64,000 nucleotides of DNA from Granulicella sp. L56 (GTDB lineage Bacteria; Acidobacteriota; Terriglobia; Terriglobales; Acidobacteriaceae), in assembly GCF_009765835.1 (NCBI RefSeq), contig NZ_LMUS01000006.1:1694438-1758437 (forward strand), read 5' to 3'. Positions 62,012-64,000 of the stretch are shown piece after piece. Position 1 is the stretch's first letter; every line of letters starts with the position of its first letter. A program made the position numbers and the translations under genes. The notes beneath the pieces are model-generated. The model did not search any database. It was not told the DNA's origin and worked only from the letters and a program-made list of their open reading frames with translations.

Positions 62012-62130
62012 TAGAGCTATTCCTCTCAGGTGCAGCTTCCTTTGTTTGTCATTCCTCTTTTGATTTGTCATTCCCGAAGGGAATCTGCGTTTTGCTCGAA
62101 TCACCAAACCACATGGGGAGAAGAACCGCC
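62012..62130 (-). repeat. family B repeat, inverted copy (B6)
   Basis: Read leftward it gives GGTTCTTCTCCCCATGTGGT, then the ATTCCCTTCGGGAAT core and a duplicated GACAAA segment, ending CCTGAGAGGAATAGCTCTAA. It lies between the UbiA gene and the third PadR module. Confidence 0.8.
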
Positions 62131-62161
62131 CCGGACCTGTCGGAAAGCCACACTTGACGGC

Positions 62162-62186
62162 ACACACTGTGTGATGTACAGTGTGT
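62162..62186. promoter_or_regulatory. palindromic operator candidate of the third PadR module
   Basis: ACACACTGT and ACAGTGTGT are perfect 9-base arms around GTGATGT, ending 10 bases before ATG 62197. PadR autoregulation is inferred. Confidence 0.7.
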
Positions 62187-62196
62187 ATTGAACAGT

Positions 62197-62550
62197 ATGA
62201 CTATGACAACCCAAAACGAATTGTTCGATTCCCTCCGCCTTGAGCTTCGGCGGGGCTGCCTGATTCTCGCCGTGCTGGCACAGTTACGCGTGGAGCACTA
62301 CGGCTACACGCTGCGCAAGGCGCTGGCCGATGAGGGACTCGCCATCGAGGAGAGCACGCTTTACCCGCTGCTGCGGCGGCTGGAGACGCAGGGCCTGCTG
62401 AGCAGCGAGTGGCGCGAGGAGGAGAAGCGCAACAAGCGCTTCTATCGGCTCTCTGCTGCTGGCGAAGCAATTCTTGAGCAACTGCTTGTGGAATGGAACG
62501 GCATCAACGACTCACTGCACAGGATTTTAAAAGACAAGAGAGAGAGGTAG
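62197..62550 (+). CDS. PadR-like transcriptional regulator (third module)
   Basis: This 117-residue protein, starting at ATG 62197 (TTG 62188 is possible), has ELRRGCLILAVLAQLRVEHYGYTLRKALAD, then EESTLYPLLRRLETQGLLSSEWREEEKRNKRFYRLSAAG and a helical tail. Unlike the ADOP-linked PadR genes it is followed four bases later by a HAAS-type membrane protein gene, the arrangement seen for sigma-like stress or envelope switches in Firmicutes. The operator upstream implies self-repression. Confidence 0.9.
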   Translation: MTMTTQNELFDSLRLELRRGCLILAVLAQLRVEHYGYTLRKALADEGLAIEESTLYPLLRRLETQGLLSSEWREEEKRNKRFYRLSAAGEAILEQLLVEWNGINDSLHRILKDKRER

Positions 62551-62554
62551 AGCG

Positions 62555-63553
62555 ATGGATCTTCTCGAACGTTATCTACAGGCAGTTGGACAGCACCTGC
62601 CGGCAAGGACCAGGCTCGATACGCTGGCCGAGCTGCGCGAGAACCTGCTGGCGCAGATCGAGGCCCGCGAGGAAGAGCTGGGACGGCCTCTCACCCAGGC
62701 CGAGGTTGCATCGGTGCTCGAAGCCCATGGCAGGCCGGTGCTGGTGGCGGCGCAATATCAGTCGCAACAGTATCTGATTGGGCCGGGATTGTTCCCGATC
62801 TACTCGCTCACCATGAAGAAGAGTCTCCCGTTGGTGTTGCTGGCCTACGCGACCGCGCAGGCGGTCGGCCTCATCTTCCAGAAAGGCAGCTTCGATGTCT
62901 GGGCTGCCATCGGCCATCTGCCGTTCGCCCTGCTCACCTTCTGGGGATGTGTGACGTTGGCCTTCGCCCTCTTCGAATTTGCGCAGGGCCGATACTTCGC
63001 GGAGATCAAAGTATCGAATCGATGGAACCCGAACGATCTGCCGCCGCTCGCTGTACCCGGCAAGCGGCCGTCGCTGGCAAGCGGCATCGCCGACGTGGCT
63101 GTGCATGTGGTTGGGATCGCGTGGCTCTTCATCATTCCGTATAAGCCTTATCTCCTGCTCGGCCCCGGACTCGGCTATATCCGCGGGCTGCACGTCGGCC
63201 TCACGCCGGAGTGGCACGTCTTCTACTGGCAGATCATGGCGCTGCTGATCTTGATGCTTCCCTTGAAGGCGCTGGCCTTGTACACCCCTCTGAGCAGATG
63301 GCGCGACGGCCTGCAGATTGCCCAGCAGGTGCTTGGGATCGGCATCCTTGCGGTGCTGCTCCAGGCACGATCGTACTTCGCTCCGGCAGCGGCGCTGAGC
63401 GCTCACGATCTGGGCTCTCTCGCAGGGGTCAATGCGCTGATCCATCTCGGCTTCGAGATCGGGCTGGCCGTCAGAATCTTTAAATTGCTATGGGACCTGT
63501 GGAAGATGATCGCCGCGTCCACCGTGCCCAGAACCGGCGGCGCAATGGTCTAG
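62555..63553 (+). CDS. HAAS-domain membrane protein
   Basis: This 332-residue protein begins with a cytosolic helical HAAS-like domain (MDLLERYLQAVGQHLPARTR, then ELRENLLAQIEAREEELGRPL and EVASVLEAHGRPVLVAAQY). About six membrane segments follow (VLLAYATAQAVGLIF, GCVTLAFALFEFAQG, VVGIAWLFIIPYKPYLLLG among them). HAAS proteins are commonly encoded with PadR-type regulators and bind them. AGAGAGG precedes ATG 62555. The output of the pair is unknown. Confidence 0.82.
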   Translation: MDLLERYLQAVGQHLPARTRLDTLAELRENLLAQIEAREEELGRPLTQAEVASVLEAHGRPVLVAAQYQSQQYLIGPGLFPIYSLTMKKSLPLVLLAYATAQAVGLIFQKGSFDVWAAIGHLPFALLTFWGCVTLAFALFEFAQGRYFAEIKVSNRWNPNDLPPLAVPGKRPSLASGIADVAVHVVGIAWLFIIPYKPYLLLGPGLGYIRGLHVGLTPEWHVFYWQIMALLILMLPLKALALYTPLSRWRDGLQIAQQVLGIGILAVLLQARSYFAPAAALSAHDLGSLAGVNALIHLGFEIGLAVRIFKLLWDLWKMIAASTVPRTGGAMV

Positions 63554-63619
63554 ACCGTTTTCCTGTTTCTATGAGGGCAACAGGAAAACGCCATGCTTCC
63601 TTTTGCTCGTCCTTCCCGA

Positions 63620-63718
63620 AGAGGAACAGGTGTAGCATCCTTTTTATTTGTCATTCCCGAAGGGAATCTGCGTTTTGCTCGAATCGCCAAAACTACATCT
63701 GGAGGAGAACCTCTCTAA
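63620..63718 (-). repeat. family B repeat, inverted copy (B7)
   Basis: Read leftward: GAGGTTCTCCTCCAGATGTA, GTTTTGGCGATTCGAGCAAA, the ATTCCCTTCGGGAAT core, and a decayed right half (CTACACCTGTTCCTCTTCGG). It lies between the HAAS and mutS2 genes. Confidence 0.8.
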
Positions 63719-63762
63719 ACTCGTGAGCACCCCAGCTCCGGCAGCTTCAAAACAAAAAAGCC

Positions 63763-64000
63763 TTACTGCCGCAACTCCACCACCGTCGCTCCCTGTCCGC
63801 CTTCATTCTGCGGAGGCTCGGTGATGGTGGTGACATGCGGATGGCCGCGCAGATAGTCGCGCAGCGTTCGCCGCAGCACGCCCATGCCGGTTCCATGAAC
63901 GATGCGAATGCGTGGCAACCCGGCGAGAAAGGCGCGGTCGAGAAAGCGCTCCACCTCGTCGTGCGCCTCATCCGCAGTGCGGCCAATCACGTTGATCTCC
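63763..64000 (-). CDS. mutS2: MutS2 C-terminus (Smr domain), 5' end beyond the window
   Basis: The visible 79 residues (EINVIGRTADEAHDEVERFL, then LPRIRIVHGTGMGVLRRTLR and HPHVTTITEPPQNEGGQGAT) form a Smr endonuclease domain. The LDxxGxT-like start with H-G-x-G is characteristic: IVHGTGMG. The same end closes MutS2 proteins, which suppress homeologous recombination or rescue collided ribosomes. Other Smr proteins are possible because only this end is seen. The gene continues past 64000. Confidence 0.8.
   Translation of the reverse strand, partial: EINVIGRTADEAHDEVERFLDRAFLAGLPRIRIVHGTGMGVLRRTLRDYLRGHPHVTTITEPPQNEGGQGATVVELRQ

Overview
The window is high-GC DNA with long Oar-like TonB-dependent receptors, PadR genes paired with MacB-type FtsX-like permeases (the ADOP architecture), secreted glycoside hydrolases and many short dispersed repeats. 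Together these point to an acidobacterium of the Terriglobales/Acidobacteriaceae type (Granulicella, Terriglobus or Edaphobacter relatives). That assignment rests on family knowledge and was not tested by a search. The window covers the probable chromosomal origin region: rpmH, rnpA, yidD, yidC and jag run leftward, and dnaA and dnaN run rightward.

Layout. 1-4.9 kb: a cut-off secreted protein, jag, a GIY-YIG gene, yidC and yidD. 5-14.1 kb: two PadR/ADOP permease modules flanking four small genes (DUF1080, DUF1801, DUF6438 and VOC types); this block splits the usual rpmH-rnpA-yidD-yidC-jag order. 14.1-15.6 kb: rnpA, an unannotated 56-residue ORF and rpmH. 15.8-24.2 kb: beta-lactamase-like hydrolase, aldo/keto reductase, dnaA, methyltransferase, NAD(P)-binding protein, candidate oriC and dnaN. 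24.2-26.1 kb: a gene graveyard holding frameshifted RepB-primase-like and HTH genes and a 5'-truncated MutS-like ATPase, edged by unusual hairpins and 21-bp direct repeats. 26.2-30 kb: membrane proteins with MocR and TetR regulators. 30.4-35.2 kb: a TonB-dependent receptor and a Tat-exported sulfatase. 35.5-36.7 kb: an ArsR-AHSA1-DUF1801 operon. 36.9-40.2 kb: free-methionine-sulfoxide reductase, CHY zinc finger, exported MsrB and DipZ, which look like a methionine-sulfoxide repair neighbourhood. 40.3-52.2 kb: an alpha-glucan/oligosaccharide locus (GH13, TonB receptor, membrane wHTH-propeller regulator, GH31, GH130). 53-59 kb: an HME-type RND efflux operon. 59.4-61.9 kb: a polytopic membrane protein and a UbiA/DPPR-synthase-like enzyme. 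62.2-63.6 kb: a third PadR module with a HAAS-like membrane protein. The right edge cuts mutS2.

Shared threads. Each of the three PadR modules has its own palindrome upstream. A TetR gene and its divergent-side target carry the same 14-bp palindrome. At least 13 copies of one roughly 50-bp repeat (family A, singly or in inverted pairs) and seven of another (family B) fill the intergenic spaces and account for many spurious ORFs. No tRNA, rRNA or CRISPR array was seen.
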